DNA of 64,000 nucleotides from Rhodanobacter sp. GTDB lineage: Bacteria > Pseudomonadota > Gammaproteobacteria > Xanthomonadales > Rhodanobacteraceae. The notes under the pieces were generated by a model. That model was not told where the DNA came from. It searched no databases and saw nothing but the letters and a program-made list of their open reading frames with translations. This document shows positions 16,107-25,123 of the stretch, one piece after another. The stretch's first letter is position 1, and every line of letters starts with the position of its first letter. Position numbers and translations under genes: made by a program. Where the stretch lies: NCBI GenBank assembly GCA_030148505.1, contig JASBTI010000046.1:1-64000 (forward strand), given 5' to 3'.

Positions 16107-17801
16107 GTGAATATGAAATTAAGAACCAAGATCACATTGAGTATGGGTAGCGTATTCCTCATTTTTTCGGTCGCGATCAGCGTCGCGCTGACGGGAATGC
16201 AAAGCAACAGAAGTCGGTTCGAGAATTTTATCCAACAGGATTTGGCCCTCGCACAGGCAGCGAACGGTCTCTATGCGCAAGGCCTGCAGATGGGACAGGC
16301 TATCCGTAATTTGGTCATGGACCCAAATAATCCCAATATCGCGAACGCGCTTGAGCAATCGTCAAACGAATTCAAGAGACTCAGTCTGCAGGCGTTGGCA
16401 CTGGCCGCAAATCGCCCTAAAGACCTCAAGACTCTTAAAGAGATTGTGGCGCTGCGAGAACAGCAAATTCCGATTCATGCCAAGATCGCCTCCCTTGCCC
16501 ACACGAATCGAGCCGCAGCCATTGCTGCAATCAGCAAAGAAGAAACCCCCGTCTGGCGGGGGATTCGCTTACGTTTGATGGATTTTACCAAGGCCAAGCG
16601 CGCCGCAGTCGATGTGACTAAAATCGAGATGATTGCCTACAGCCAGCGCATCCTGACGATCACATTGATATTACTGGCGTTAGCCCTGGCGGCCGCGTCG
16701 ACGATTGTGTGGTGGCTGATCCGGCACATCATGAAACAGCTGGGCGGCGAACCTGTTTATGCGGTCGAAGTGGCGCGGGCGATTTCCCAGGGCGATTTTT
16801 CGCGGGAGATCACGCTAGCGCGCGCCGACAGAACAAGCCTGCTATCGGCCATGAACAGCATGCGCAAAAGTCTGATCGGGACCATCGGCGACATCCGTCA
16901 ATCCACGGAGACGATCGCTGTCGCCTCACGTCAGGTAGCCACGGGGAACGCAGATTTATCCGCGCGCACCGAATCGCAAGCCGCCAGTCTGGAAGAAACC
17001 GCCAGCTCGATGGAAGAACTGACCAGCACCGTCAAGCAGAACGCTGAGAACGCCCGTCAGGCCAATCAGCTGGTTGTGTCCGCCTCCAATGTGGCAGTCA
17101 AGGGTGGCCAGGTCGTGGGTCAAGTAGTCGACACCATGTCCTCCATCAAAGACAGCTCACACAAGATTGCCGATATCATCGGCGTCATCGACGGCATCGC
17201 CTTCCAGACCAATATGCTGGCCCTGAACGCCGCAGTCGAAGCAGCGCGAGCGGGTGAACAGGGACATGGCTTTGCCGTTGTTGCGGCTGAAGTCAGAAAC
17301 TTGGCGCAACGCAGTGCCGATGCGGCCAAGGAAATCAAATCCCTGATCGAAGACTCCGTGGCCAAAGTCGACTTGGGGGGGCAGCTGGTAGATGAAGCCG
17401 GCAAGACGATGGAAGAGATCGTCAACTCGGTGAAGCGTGTCACCGATATCATGGGTGAAATCGCTGCAGCCAGCCAGGAACAAAGCTCAGGCATCGAGCA
17501 GGTCAATCAGGCCGTCGGCCAGATGGACGAAGCTACCCAACAGAACGCTGCCTTGGTAGAGGAGGCCACCGCGGCAACCCAGAGCCTGAAAGAACAGGCC
17601 GCCAGGCTGGCGCAAGCGGTGAGCGTGTTCAAGCTGGGTTCGGATCACCAATCGGCGGGACCGGTTCAGAAAGACACTGCGTCACTCCACTTCCAGCCTA
17701 AACGCAAACCCAGAGCCGGACTGGCTGAGAAAAAACAGGCGGCCAAGCCGCAGAGGCTGGCTGCAGTCGCGGCCGGCGGTGGGGAGTGGGCGGAATTCTG
17801 A
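16107..17801 (+). CDS. Methyl-accepting chemotaxis protein
   Basis: A 564-aa transmembrane chemoreceptor. The first membrane segment is at about 9-31, followed by a four-helix periplasmic sensor of about 155 residues, a second membrane segment at about 190-213, a HAMP domain and the cytoplasmic signalling hairpin. The CheA/CheW-binding tip reads IDGIAFQTNMLALNAAVEAA, RAGEQGHGFAVVAAEVRNLA. The protein ends EWAEF, which fits the xWxxF docking motif for CheR/CheB. The GTG start at 16107 fits ribosome site GAAGGAA (spacing 7) better than ATG 16113. A sigma-28-like promoter lies upstream. The ligand is unknown. Confidence 0.93.
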   Translation: MNMKLRTKITLSMGSVFLIFSVAISVALTGMQSNRSRFENFIQQDLALAQAANGLYAQGLQMGQAIRNLVMDPNNPNIANALEQSSNEFKRLSLQALALAANRPKDLKTLKEIVALREQQIPIHAKIASLAHTNRAAAIAAISKEETPVWRGIRLRLMDFTKAKRAAVDVTKIEMIAYSQRILTITLILLALALAAASTIVWWLIRHIMKQLGGEPVYAVEVARAISQGDFSREITLARADRTSLLSAMNSMRKSLIGTIGDIRQSTETIAVASRQVATGNADLSARTESQAASLEETASSMEELTSTVKQNAENARQANQLVVSASNVAVKGGQVVGQVVDTMSSIKDSSHKIADIIGVIDGIAFQTNMLALNAAVEAARAGEQGHGFAVVAAEVRNLAQRSADAAKEIKSLIEDSVAKVDLGGQLVDEAGKTMEEIVNSVKRVTDIMGEIAAASQEQSSGIEQVNQAVGQMDEATQQNAALVEEATAATQSLKEQAARLAQAVSVFKLGSDHQSAGPVQKDTASLHFQPKRKPRAGLAEKKQAAKPQRLAAVAAGGGEWAEF

Positions 17802-18038
17802 GACGACGGGAGCCTCCGGGCCCATATCACTGAAAATAGTTGATTGCTGGCAAGTGAGTTGCCCCTTTGCAGCTCTGCGCGGGTATCGAAGTCGCTGAAG
17901 TTCCGCCTGCGCGCTAATGACGCGCGTCGAGATCGCGTTCCCCTCATGGTTCGGGTCACAACTGGCTGAAGATGCACATGGTTGGGGACGCCGGCGTGAT
18001 ACCGTGGCCGGCCCGATCTCAGGCCAAAGGCCCCCCGC

Positions 18039-18707
18039 ATGGACCCCGATTTTTGGTACCAACGCTGGCGTGAAGGCCGCATCGGCTTTCACCAGGATCA
18101 ACCGCTTCCGCTGCTGCTCGAACACTGGCCTGGGTTGGGGCTGGCGCCGGGCAGCCAGGTGTTTGTGCCACTGGCCGGCAAGTCGCACGATCTCGCCTGG
18201 CTGGCGGCGCAGGGACACCGCGTGTTGGGGGTGGAGCTGTCGCCGCTGGCGGTGGCACAGTTTTTTGACGAGCACGCGCTGACGCCTCAGGTGCGCGATT
18301 CGCGCTACGGCCGCCACTACCGCGCTGGCGACATCGAGCTTATCTGCGGCGACGTTTTTGCCCTCGATGCCCAGGCGCTGTCCGGCTGCGCGGCAGTGTA
18401 CGACCGCGCCGCGCTTATCGCATTGCCGCCTGTGCTGCGCTGCCGCTATGGGGGCGAGCTGCATGCGCTGCTCCCCGCCGGTTGCCGCGGTTTGCTGATC
18501 ACGCTGGAGTATCCGCAACATGAGAAGCACGGCCCACCGTTCGCCGTGTCCGAAGCCGAGGTGCGCGAGCTTTACGGCCGCGACTGGAACGTCGCAACGC
18601 TGGAGCGCCGCAACATTCTTGCCCAAGAGCCGGGCTTCGCCGGCGGCGGGGTCAGCGCGCTGGACACGGTGGTATATCGGCTGGCAAAGCTAGGCGACGA
18701 CAGCTAA
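18039..18707 (+). CDS. tpm: Thiopurine S-methyltransferase
   Basis: This 222-aa class I SAM-dependent methyltransferase matches the bacterial TPMT family in length. Seen are the N-terminal FWYQRWREGRIGFHQ, the SAM-binding VFVPLAGKSHDLAWLAAQGH and VLGVELSPLAVAQFF, and YDRAALIALPP. Members methylate thiopurines and, in environmental bacteria, selenium and tellurium oxyanions, giving tolerance. It is a single gene after the chemoreceptor with a 237-nt gap. The native substrate cannot be read from sequence. Confidence 0.92.
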   Translation: MDPDFWYQRWREGRIGFHQDQPLPLLLEHWPGLGLAPGSQVFVPLAGKSHDLAWLAAQGHRVLGVELSPLAVAQFFDEHALTPQVRDSRYGRHYRAGDIELICGDVFALDAQALSGCAAVYDRAALIALPPVLRCRYGGELHALLPAGCRGLLITLEYPQHEKHGPPFAVSEAEVRELYGRDWNVATLERRNILAQEPGFAGGGVSALDTVVYRLAKLGDDS

Positions 18708-18901
18708 ATAGCGGGGGCCTGAGTCAGGTGGATACCCACCGGTATCGAGCCAGGCAGAAAGGCAATTGCCGGGTGCCAGCCAAAGCCGACGGCCAGCATG
18801 GTTCAGGGACGTAGAGAGGGTGCCTACCCGCCCCCCAGCGGCCACGCTTCGGCGAGGGTGCGCGTTCGCCGCAAAGGCCGAGCGGCGCTACCTCCGCTGA
18901 G

Positions 18902-19309
18902 CTATAGCCGTGCTTTCAGCACTTTCTCGATGTCCTCGAGCGGCGCGTTGGTGAACGTCTTGGTCAATTCGCCGATGAGGCGTCGGCCAGTTTCCCCGTG
19001 AAGCTGAGGCCGTATTTCGCCCATCGTCTTCGGGTCGGCAATCAAAAACAGATGCTCGAAAGCCTGCCGTAATGCGGCGGTATTCAGTCGATGCGCAAGC
19101 TGCTTGGTGAAGGTGGCTTCATCGGTCTGCTCCTGGCTTGCCTCTGGCGGCCGGCGGCCTGATGGACCCTGGCCCTGCGCCTCATCGCTGGCAGTCATGA
19201 GATCGCTCTGCTTCAATCGCAAGGTATTTTGCGTACCCTCGTTGAGAAAAAAGCGCGCGTGGGTGCCATCGGCAACCACGATCCAGGTGCCGGGAGGGAT
19301 CTTGTGCAT
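18902..19309 (-). CDS. Host attachment protein-family protein
   Basis: A 135-aa cytoplasmic protein beginning MHKIPPGTWIVVADGTHARF, the signature of the family annotated as host-attachment or plant-attachment protein. The second half has FEHLFLIADPKTMGEIRPQL, which recalls the eRF1/Pelota-like fold of such proteins. A Glu/Gln-rich linker lies between. The family name comes from Agrobacterium attachment genes; the biochemical role is unknown. A ribosome site (GGAGACAACG) precedes ATG 19309. Confidence 0.8.
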   Translation of the reverse strand: MHKIPPGTWIVVADGTHARFFLNEGTQNTLRLKQSDLMTASDEAQGQGPSGRRPPEASQEQTDEATFTKQLAHRLNTAALRQAFEHLFLIADPKTMGEIRPQLHGETGRRLIGELTKTFTNAPLEDIEKVLKARL

Positions 19310-19483
19310 CGTTGTCTCCTTTCATCCATCGCGACGCGTTGAAGTTCGTGCATCTTGGAATCGGAGCCTAATCGGGAGGGCGTGACGGGCTTGATAAAGC
19401 GGCGGCCCATCGGGCAGGGACCGCAAAACACCGCCTCGCGGTCTGGCCGGAAACGGTGGTGTGGTATGCCGTGCGGCTACATG

Positions 19484-19627
19484 TTATTTAAGCAGCGACA
19501 CCAGGAACAGCAGCAGAGCGCCGAACAAAGCCAGTTCGCCATACATCCAGGTGCGGCCCTTTCGACGTTCCACAAAGGCGATCTGCTGAGCGTGGCGACG
19601 TTCGACGTTTCTGTACGACATGTTCAT
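19484..19627 (-). CDS. 47-aa membrane peptide
   Basis: A small ORF starting MNMSYRNVERRHAQQIAFVE with a strong ribosome site (AAGGAG). It has a basic N-terminal half and one hydrophobic helix near the C-terminus (LALFGALLLFLVSLL). It is probably a single-span inner-membrane peptide with its N-terminus in the cytoplasm. I do not recognise a family. A start at the second ATG (19621) is possible. Confidence 0.6.
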   Translation of the reverse strand: MNMSYRNVERRHAQQIAFVERRKGRTWMYGELALFGALLLFLVSLLK

Positions 19628-19893
19628 GCTGCCTATCTCCTTAGCAAATGGTTGGCATGGCAAGTGGTTATCCCACGGGTCTGGCGTGGCCGGACAATGA
19701 CCGCGCAACGTGAATTTACCGCAAACAACGGCATTTTACGTCAATGTCGAAGCTGTAACACTTGTCAGGTTTGCCAATTCGCTGCGGAAAGAGGCCCGGT
19801 CCCGACGGGCGCCTGGCTATTTATAGAAAGCAGCCAGCAGCCCCCGGGGCGATAAAGGCCTATGCTGCAGGGGATCATCCAAGGAATTCCGTC

Positions 19894-20115
19894 ATGGCCC
19901 ACGTCGCCGGCACCACCAGCAACGGGTTTACCTTCGAGGGCGACTATCAGCTGCCGGGCGGGGGGCGGGTCCATTGGTCGGTGACGTTTCGCCACGACGG
20001 CGATTTCGCCGGCATGCGCCATGGCACCCTTCACGGCATGCAGGACATCGACGCGGTGGAACTGGAGGAAGCGGTGAAGCAGGACATCGAGTCGGTTTGG
20101 ACACAATCGCGTTAA
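19894..20115 (+). CDS. Small hypothetical protein (73 aa)
   Basis: ORF with ribosome site AAGGAATTCC before ATG 19894. It encodes MAHVAGTTSNGFTFEGDYQL, then RVHWSVTFRHDGDFAGMRHG, and an acidic end. The pattern of alternating hydrophobic residues suggests a small beta-sheet protein. No signal peptide and no recognised family. It stands alone between the small membrane peptide and a racemase gene. Confidence 0.6.
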   Translation: MAHVAGTTSNGFTFEGDYQLPGGGRVHWSVTFRHDGDFAGMRHGTLHGMQDIDAVELEEAVKQDIESVWTQSR

Positions 20116-20365
20116 GGCGGCACAGGGGATGAAAGACCGGCACACGCCCCCGTGTCCTGGTGCGGAACTCGCCAGGCAGCTTCGCGATCGGTGTTGCGGT
20201 TGCGCGGGTTAGACGGCTATGTGATGGTGGGGGCCGGGGTCGCCGCGTAAGTAGTGCATCGTCCCAGGTGCTTCGCGCGCTGATTGCGTGGGCCGTCACG
20301 GCGGCATGGTCACCGTGGGCGCATGTCCTGGGTTCGATGCCACGCAGCTCAATCGGAGAATTTTG

Positions 20366-21058
20366 TTGAAGACAATCGGCCTGATCGGCGGCATGAGTTG
20401 GGAGTCGACGGTTTCCTACTACCGGCAAATCAACGAGGCGGTCAAGAATCGCCTCGGGGGGCTGCATTCGGCGAAGATCCTGCTCTACAGCGTGGACTTC
20501 CACGAAATCGAACGGCTGCAGCAAGCGGGCGACTGGGCGGCGGCCGGCGCGATGTTGGGCGAAGCCGCCCGCGCGCTCGAAAAAGCGGGGGCGGACTTCC
20601 TGCTCTTGTGCACAAACACCATGCACAAGGTGGCACCGGCGATCGAGGCGGCCGTGGTCATTCCGCTGCTGCACATTGCCGACTCTACGGCGGCGGAGAT
20701 CAGCCAGGCTGGCTGCGCCACCGTCGCGCTGCTGGGCACGCGGTTTACGATGGAAGAGAGCTTCTACCGTGAACGCCTGAGTGAGGGCCACGGGCTGCGG
20801 GTGATGGTGCCTGACACCGAGGACCGCCAGGTCGTCCATCGCATCATTTACGACGAGCTTTGCCGCGGGGTGGTTACTGCCGAGTCTCGCAGCCAGTACC
20901 GACGCATTATGGAAACCATGGCGACGCAGGGTGCACAGGCCATCATTCTCGGCTGCACGGAAATCGCGTTGCTGGTCAGCCAGCAAGATGCCACGATTCC
21001 GCTGTTCGACACCACGCGCATTCACGCGCTGGCGGCGGTGGAAAAGGCATTGGGCTAG
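20366..21058 (+). CDS. Aspartate/glutamate racemase-family protein
   Basis: This 230-aa protein of the Asp/Glu/hydantoin racemase fold has two catalytic cysteines in LLCTNTMHK and ILGCTEIALL and an N-terminal IGLIGGMSWESTVSYYRQIN. The start is TTG 20366, set by GGAG 7 nt upstream and the LKTIGLIGGM beginning. Members racemise aspartate or other amino acids without PLP, supplying D-amino acids for the cell wall or catabolism. The following gene is a separate M14-type hydrolase 76 nt on. YgeA-like proteins are the closest relatives I recall; the true substrate is open. Confidence 0.88.
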   Translation: MKTIGLIGGMSWESTVSYYRQINEAVKNRLGGLHSAKILLYSVDFHEIERLQQAGDWAAAGAMLGEAARALEKAGADFLLLCTNTMHKVAPAIEAAVVIPLLHIADSTAAEISQAGCATVALLGTRFTMEESFYRERLSEGHGLRVMVPDTEDRQVVHRIIYDELCRGVVTAESRSQYRRIMETMATQGAQAIILGCTEIALLVSQQDATIPLFDTTRIHALAAVEKALG

Positions 21059-21134
21059 CAGCGGGTCCGGTGACGTTGTCCCGGGTCGGCATTTACACTT
21101 CACCACCCGACTTCAACTCTGCAAGGCGAACGAT

Positions 21135-22073
21135 ATGCCAACCACTCTCGCAGCCGATGCGATCGGCACGCCTGGACGTCCCTGGGGCGCCGACGAGGTC
21201 GCCCAGTGGCGTTCGCGGCAGACCGTCCGGCGCCATTACGAGGCCGATGTGTTGCGCGTGATCGACACCTTGCGCAGCCGTTTCCAGGTGTCGGAGTACG
21301 GCCGGCTGGACTACCCGCCGGACAGCTACCCGCTGTTTGCGCTGACCAGCCCTGACTGGAACGACGCGCTGCCGATCGCGCTGGTAACCGGCGGCGTACA
21401 CGGCTATGAAACCAGCGGCGTGCATGGCGCGCTGCAGTTCGTCGCGCAACGGGCGGCGGACTATGCGGGTCGCGTCAATCTGGTGGTGGCGCCGTGCGTC
21501 AGCCCCTGGGCTTACGAGCGGATTCATCGCTGGAACGCGCATGCCGTGGACCCGAACCGCTCCTTTCGTGCCGACGGTGAGGCGCCCGAAGCGGCGGCGC
21601 TGATGCGTCTGGTCGCGCCGTTCCGCGATCGCGTGCTGGTGCATGTCGATCTGCATGAAACCACCGACAGCGACGAGTCCGAGTTTCGTCCGGCGCTGGC
21701 CGCCCGCGATGGCGTGGCGTATGTGCCGGGAGAAATCCCCGACGGTTTCTATCTGGTCGACGACAGCGCGTATCCCCAACCGGCGTTCCAGCAGGCGATC
21801 ATCGATGCGGTAGCGCAGGTCACCCACATCGCCCCGGCCGATGCCGACGGCGAGCTCATTGGCTCGCCAATGGTCGGGCCGGGCGTGATCCAGTATCCGG
21901 TAAAGCAGCTCGGCCTGTGCGCCGGTATCACCGATGCGACTTACAAGACCACCACCGAAGTCTATCCCGACAGCCCCCGGGCCACCGCCGCGCAATGCAA
22001 TGCCGCGCAGGTGGCGGCGGTATGTGCGGCACTGGATTTCGCGCTGGCGGGATCACCCCGGCATGTGGATTGA
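21135..22073 (+). CDS. M14-family zinc carboxypeptidase or deacylase
   Basis: A 312-aa protein with zinc-ligand motif GGVHGYETSG (His and Glu) and HVDLHETTDSDESEF, as in the M14 / succinylglutamate desuccinylase-aspartoacylase superfamily. No signal peptide, so it is cytoplasmic. Possible roles are trimming a peptide or removing an acyl group from an amino acid. ATG 21135 follows AAGGCGAACG. The neighbouring racemase may share a pathway (amino-acid or peptide salvage), but this is only a suggestion. Confidence 0.82.
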   Translation: MPTTLAADAIGTPGRPWGADEVAQWRSRQTVRRHYEADVLRVIDTLRSRFQVSEYGRLDYPPDSYPLFALTSPDWNDALPIALVTGGVHGYETSGVHGALQFVAQRAADYAGRVNLVVAPCVSPWAYERIHRWNAHAVDPNRSFRADGEAPEAAALMRLVAPFRDRVLVHVDLHETTDSDESEFRPALAARDGVAYVPGEIPDGFYLVDDSAYPQPAFQQAIIDAVAQVTHIAPADADGELIGSPMVGPGVIQYPVKQLGLCAGITDATYKTTTEVYPDSPRATAAQCNAAQVAAVCAALDFALAGSPRHVD

Positions 22074-22146
22074 GCGCGCGCGATGCCGCGGGCCTCGCGG
22101 TCTGTAGCCGGCCCCTCGCCTGGTTTCCTTGACGGAGCAACGTGAC

Positions 22147-22683
22147 ATGTTTACGGGATTTCGTCGGCCACAGGTCTGTGTGTTGGGCAGCGCCGAGCCC
22201 GGTTCGAAGGCTTTTGAACAGGCCGGCGGCGCGGGGGAGCGGCTCGCCCGGTTGGGCATCACCGTGGTCAGTGGTTGTGGCAGCCCGGCGACGCGTGTCG
22301 CTGCGCAGCGCGCCCAGGCGGCGGGTGGTTTGGTCGTCAGCATTGTCACGAGCGATGCGATGCCGGCGCCGGACTGGCCCGCTGCGGTAGTCATTCCCTG
22401 CGGCATGGGTGATGCGAGAAACCTGCTGATGGCCCTGGCCGGCGATGCCTGTCTGGTGATCGGCGGCCGTGCCGGCACCATCTCGGAAGTTTGCCTCGCC
22501 TGGTTGCATCGACGTCCGCTGTTGCCATTGGTGGGCTGTGGCGGATGGTCGGACCGGCTGCCTGACAACCCGCCGGACGAACGCCAGAATGCGCCGATCC
22601 TGCCCTGGGACAGCGTAGACGCCCTGGAGGCCCAGCTTCGTTCACTCGGACTTGTTGATCTGCCGCCCCCGCCGGCTGGCTGA
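22147..22683 (+). CDS. SLOG/LOG-family nucleotide-binding protein (TIGR00725-like)
   Basis: A 178-aa Rossmann-fold protein beginning MFTGFRRPQVCVLGSAEPGS. It has GCGSPATRVAAQRAQAAGG and the hallmark VIGGRAGTISEVCLAW, matching the PGGxGTxxE signature of LOG/lysine-decarboxylase-like proteins. This subfamily has no proven reaction; relatives cleave cytidine/adenosine monophosphate N-glycosidic bonds or sense nucleotides. ATG 22147 is placed by GGAG 9 nt upstream. A lipoprotein gene follows 32 nt later on the same strand. Confidence 0.8.
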   Translation: MFTGFRRPQVCVLGSAEPGSKAFEQAGGAGERLARLGITVVSGCGSPATRVAAQRAQAAGGLVVSIVTSDAMPAPDWPAAVVIPCGMGDARNLLMALAGDACLVIGGRAGTISEVCLAWLHRRPLLPLVGCGGWSDRLPDNPPDERQNAPILPWDSVDALEAQLRSLGLVDLPPPPAG

Positions 22684-22715
22684 GCGATGGGGCGCCCGGC
22701 TGGTACATTACCGCC

Positions 22716-23357
22716 ATGACCGCACGATGGAATCCGCCTGCGTCGCGTCTTGCCGCGTTCGCCTTGCTTGCCTTGAGCCTGCTTGCGCTGGGCGGTTGCG
22801 CCACCGTGCCGCCGCGCCACGCCGACAATATCTGCCAGGTCTTCAACCAGTATCCCGAATGGTACGACGACGCGCATGACGCCCAGCAGCGCTGGGGCAC
22901 GCCGATCAACGTGCTGATGGCTTTCGTGCGGCGGGAGTCGAGTTTTCGCGAACATGCGCGCCCGGAGCGTCGCTGGTTCCTGTTTATCCCGCTGCCGCGC
23001 AAGTCCAGCGCCTACGGTTATGCCCAGGCTCAGGACCCGGTTTGGCGTCGATATCGCAAGGCCACCGGCGGCCTGTTCAAGAGCCGCTCGGACATGGACG
23101 ATGCGCTGGATTTCATTGGCTGGTACACCGACCTGATCCACCGCCAGCTCGGCATCTCCAAGTGGGACCCGGAGCACCTCTACATCGCCTACCACGAGGG
23201 CATTGGCGGCTACCGCAGCGGCCGCTGGCGTCACAATCGCGCGTTGCTGGCCACCGCCCGCGGCGTGGCGTTTCGCGCCGGTGAATACGGCGCCCAGCTC
23301 AAGCATTGCGAGCAAAGCCTGCGCTGCCGCCACTGGTACCAGTTTTTCTGCGACTGA
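22716..23357 (+). CDS. Lytic transglycosylase-like lipoprotein
   Basis: This 213-aa lipoprotein has a signal peptide ending in the lipobox LGGC (Cys about 28). An SLT/lysozyme-like domain shows VRRESSFRE (catalytic Glu), SAYGYAQAQD and IAYHEGIGGY. Members cleave the glycan backbone of peptidoglycan at the outer-membrane inner face. The domain is short and has an inserted RWRHNRALLATARGVAFRAG region. No strong ribosome site is visible before ATG 22716. I am fairly sure of the fold, less of the exact subfamily. Confidence 0.83.
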   Translation: MTARWNPPASRLAAFALLALSLLALGGCATVPPRHADNICQVFNQYPEWYDDAHDAQQRWGTPINVLMAFVRRESSFREHARPERRWFLFIPLPRKSSAYGYAQAQDPVWRRYRKATGGLFKSRSDMDDALDFIGWYTDLIHRQLGISKWDPEHLYIAYHEGIGGYRSGRWRHNRALLATARGVAFRAGEYGAQLKHCEQSLRCRHWYQFFCD

Positions 23358-23542
23358 GTAGGCTGACAACGCGTCGCCTCAACACGGAAAGTCACCGTTT
23401 TGCCTCATTTTTGCCAGCGTGAAATCGCTGGCGTTGCCTACGCTTGCGAGAGCGACGGGAGGGTAGCGTGTTTCGGTCGATCAGGCCGCGTGCGTGGCGA
23501 GCTTGCGGCATAGGTCCCGTATTCATCACGACAAGGATGTCC

Positions 23543-25123
23543 ATGTATCGTCTCCCCGGTCTCGATCTGCTCCGTGCCATCGCCATCGTCTGGGTGATGT
23601 TGTTTCATGCGTATGCACTGTTCGGGCTGGGTACGGGTTTTGCCTGGCTGTCCGGCGATGGCTGGATGGGCGTAGATATCTTTTTCGTGCTCAGCGGCTT
23701 TCTCATCGGCGGCCAGGTGTTGCAACCGCTGCAGCGGGGTGAACGCCTGTCGTTCGGCAAGTTTTACGCACGCCGGGCCTGGCGAATCCTGCCGGCCTTT
23801 GCGGTGGTGCTGGCGTTGTATGCGGGTTTTCCTGCGTTGCGCGAGGCGGCGGGCATGGCCCCGTGGTGGCAGTTCGCCACGTTCACCATGAACCTGTCGA
23901 TCGACTACCGGCATCAGCAGGCGTTTTCGCAGGCGTGGTCGCTGTGCGTGGAAGAGCACTTCTATCTGCTCTTTCCGTTGCTGGCCTGGTGGCTGACACG
24001 CAAGCCATCGGCGATAAAGTTCGTCAGTGTCTGCGCCGGCGTGGTGTTGTTGGGCGTCGTGCTGCGTGGCGCGGTGTGGTGGCACGACGCTGGCATCGTC
24101 TCGCCGCGCAACTGGTATGTCGAGGATATCTACTACCCGACCTGGATGCGGCTGGACGGCTTGCTGATGGGCGTGATGCTGGCGGTGTTGCGGGTATACC
24201 GCCCGCAGCTGTGGTCACGCTGGCAGTTGCATGCCAACGCGGTGTTGCTGGCCGGTGTGGGGTTGTCGGTACTGGCGCTGTGGCTGTTTCGCGATCGCAC
24301 CGGTCTGTTGGCCAACGCAGTTGGCTGGCCGTTGCTGTCGTGGGGCTTGGGGGTGGTGGTGTTTGCCGCTGTGAACCAGCACAGTGTGATCGGTCGCTGG
24401 CGGTTGCCGGGCGCCGGTTGGATCGCGGCGATCTCCTACAGCCTGTATCTCAGCCACAAGATTGCCTTGCACCTGGTGCAGGTGGCCTGGGGCGTACAGT
24501 TGCAAAGGCATGGCGCAGGGGCGCTTGTGGCTTACGTCGGGGCGATATTGCTGCTTGGTGCGGCGCTGCATTACCTCGTCGAGCGGCCGTTTCTGCGGAT
24601 GCGCGATCGCCGCCGCATGGTGCCGGAAGCCATCGCCGACAGCGTGTTGGGTCAATCGCCATCCACCCCGATTCCCCCGACGCAACCTGATCGGGAGAGC
24701 GGAACCGATGATCGGATGCAAGCAATGGGATCGCAGGGAGAGTTGGATGGAACGTACTTCGCGCGCCGCAATATGAAGACGGAAGTTATTGCCACGTCGT
24801 CGTGTTCACCAAGACAGGGCATTCTTCCGGAAAGGCGGGCGAGGTACGCAGCGCTCGTTGACATCGTATCGGCAGTAGGCGATGAATACACGCATGGCCG
24901 AGCTCCGTCCTCGCTGGCATCGTCACGCCTATCCGCTGGTGTTGCTGGCCGGCTTCGTCCTGTTCTGGCTGGTGCTGGCGATCAGGCCGTGGTTTCGCCA
25001 GGACTGGCTGCTGGAGAATCTCGTCGTGTTCGCGGTGGTGCCATGGCTGGTGCTCACGGTAAACCGCCTGCGCTTTTCCGATCTGGCCTATACGCTGCTG
25101 TTCGTGTTTTTGTGCGCGCATGA
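23543..25123 (+). CDS. Membrane acyltransferase (acyltransferase 3 / OafA type)
   Basis: The family part (about residues 1-370) has ten or so membrane segments: LDLLRAIAIVWVMLFHAYAL with the conserved His, FFVLSGFLIGGQ, SLCVEEHFYLLFPLL and ISYSLYLSHKIALH. It would O-acetylate a surface sugar or lipid. ATG 23543 is fixed by AAGG. The frame stays open for about 140 more residues of low-complexity, non-family sequence. It runs 242 nt into the next gene, so the natural stop has probably been lost or a frameshift lies near 24650-24780. Confidence 0.85.
   Translation: MYRLPGLDLLRAIAIVWVMLFHAYALFGLGTGFAWLSGDGWMGVDIFFVLSGFLIGGQVLQPLQRGERLSFGKFYARRAWRILPAFAVVLALYAGFPALREAAGMAPWWQFATFTMNLSIDYRHQQAFSQAWSLCVEEHFYLLFPLLAWWLTRKPSAIKFVSVCAGVVLLGVVLRGAVWWHDAGIVSPRNWYVEDIYYPTWMRLDGLLMGVMLAVLRVYRPQLWSRWQLHANAVLLAGVGLSVLALWLFRDRTGLLANAVGWPLLSWGLGVVVFAAVNQHSVIGRWRLPGAGWIAAISYSLYLSHKIALHLVQVAWGVQLQRHGAGALVAYVGAILLLGAALHYLVERPFLRMRDRRRMVPEAIADSVLGQSPSTPIPPTQPDRESGTDDRMQAMGSQGELDGTYFARRNMKTEVIATSSCSPRQGILPERRARYAALVDIVSAVGDEYTHGRAPSSLASSRLSAGVAGRLRPVLAGAGDQAVVSPGLAAGESRRVRGGAMAGAHGKPPALFRSGLYAAVRVFVRA

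Noticed and set aside
17682-18626. Leftward open frame opposite tpm
   Set aside because: Contains no recognisable domain; TPMT motifs are on the plus strand.
19355-19855. 166-residue plus-strand open frame
   Set aside because: Composition is non-protein-like and it overlaps the small leftward membrane gene that has a ribosome site.
20330-20352. tRNA-like T-arm sequence GGTTCGATGCC
   Set aside because: No acceptor stem, anticodon arm or D-arm can be built around it.
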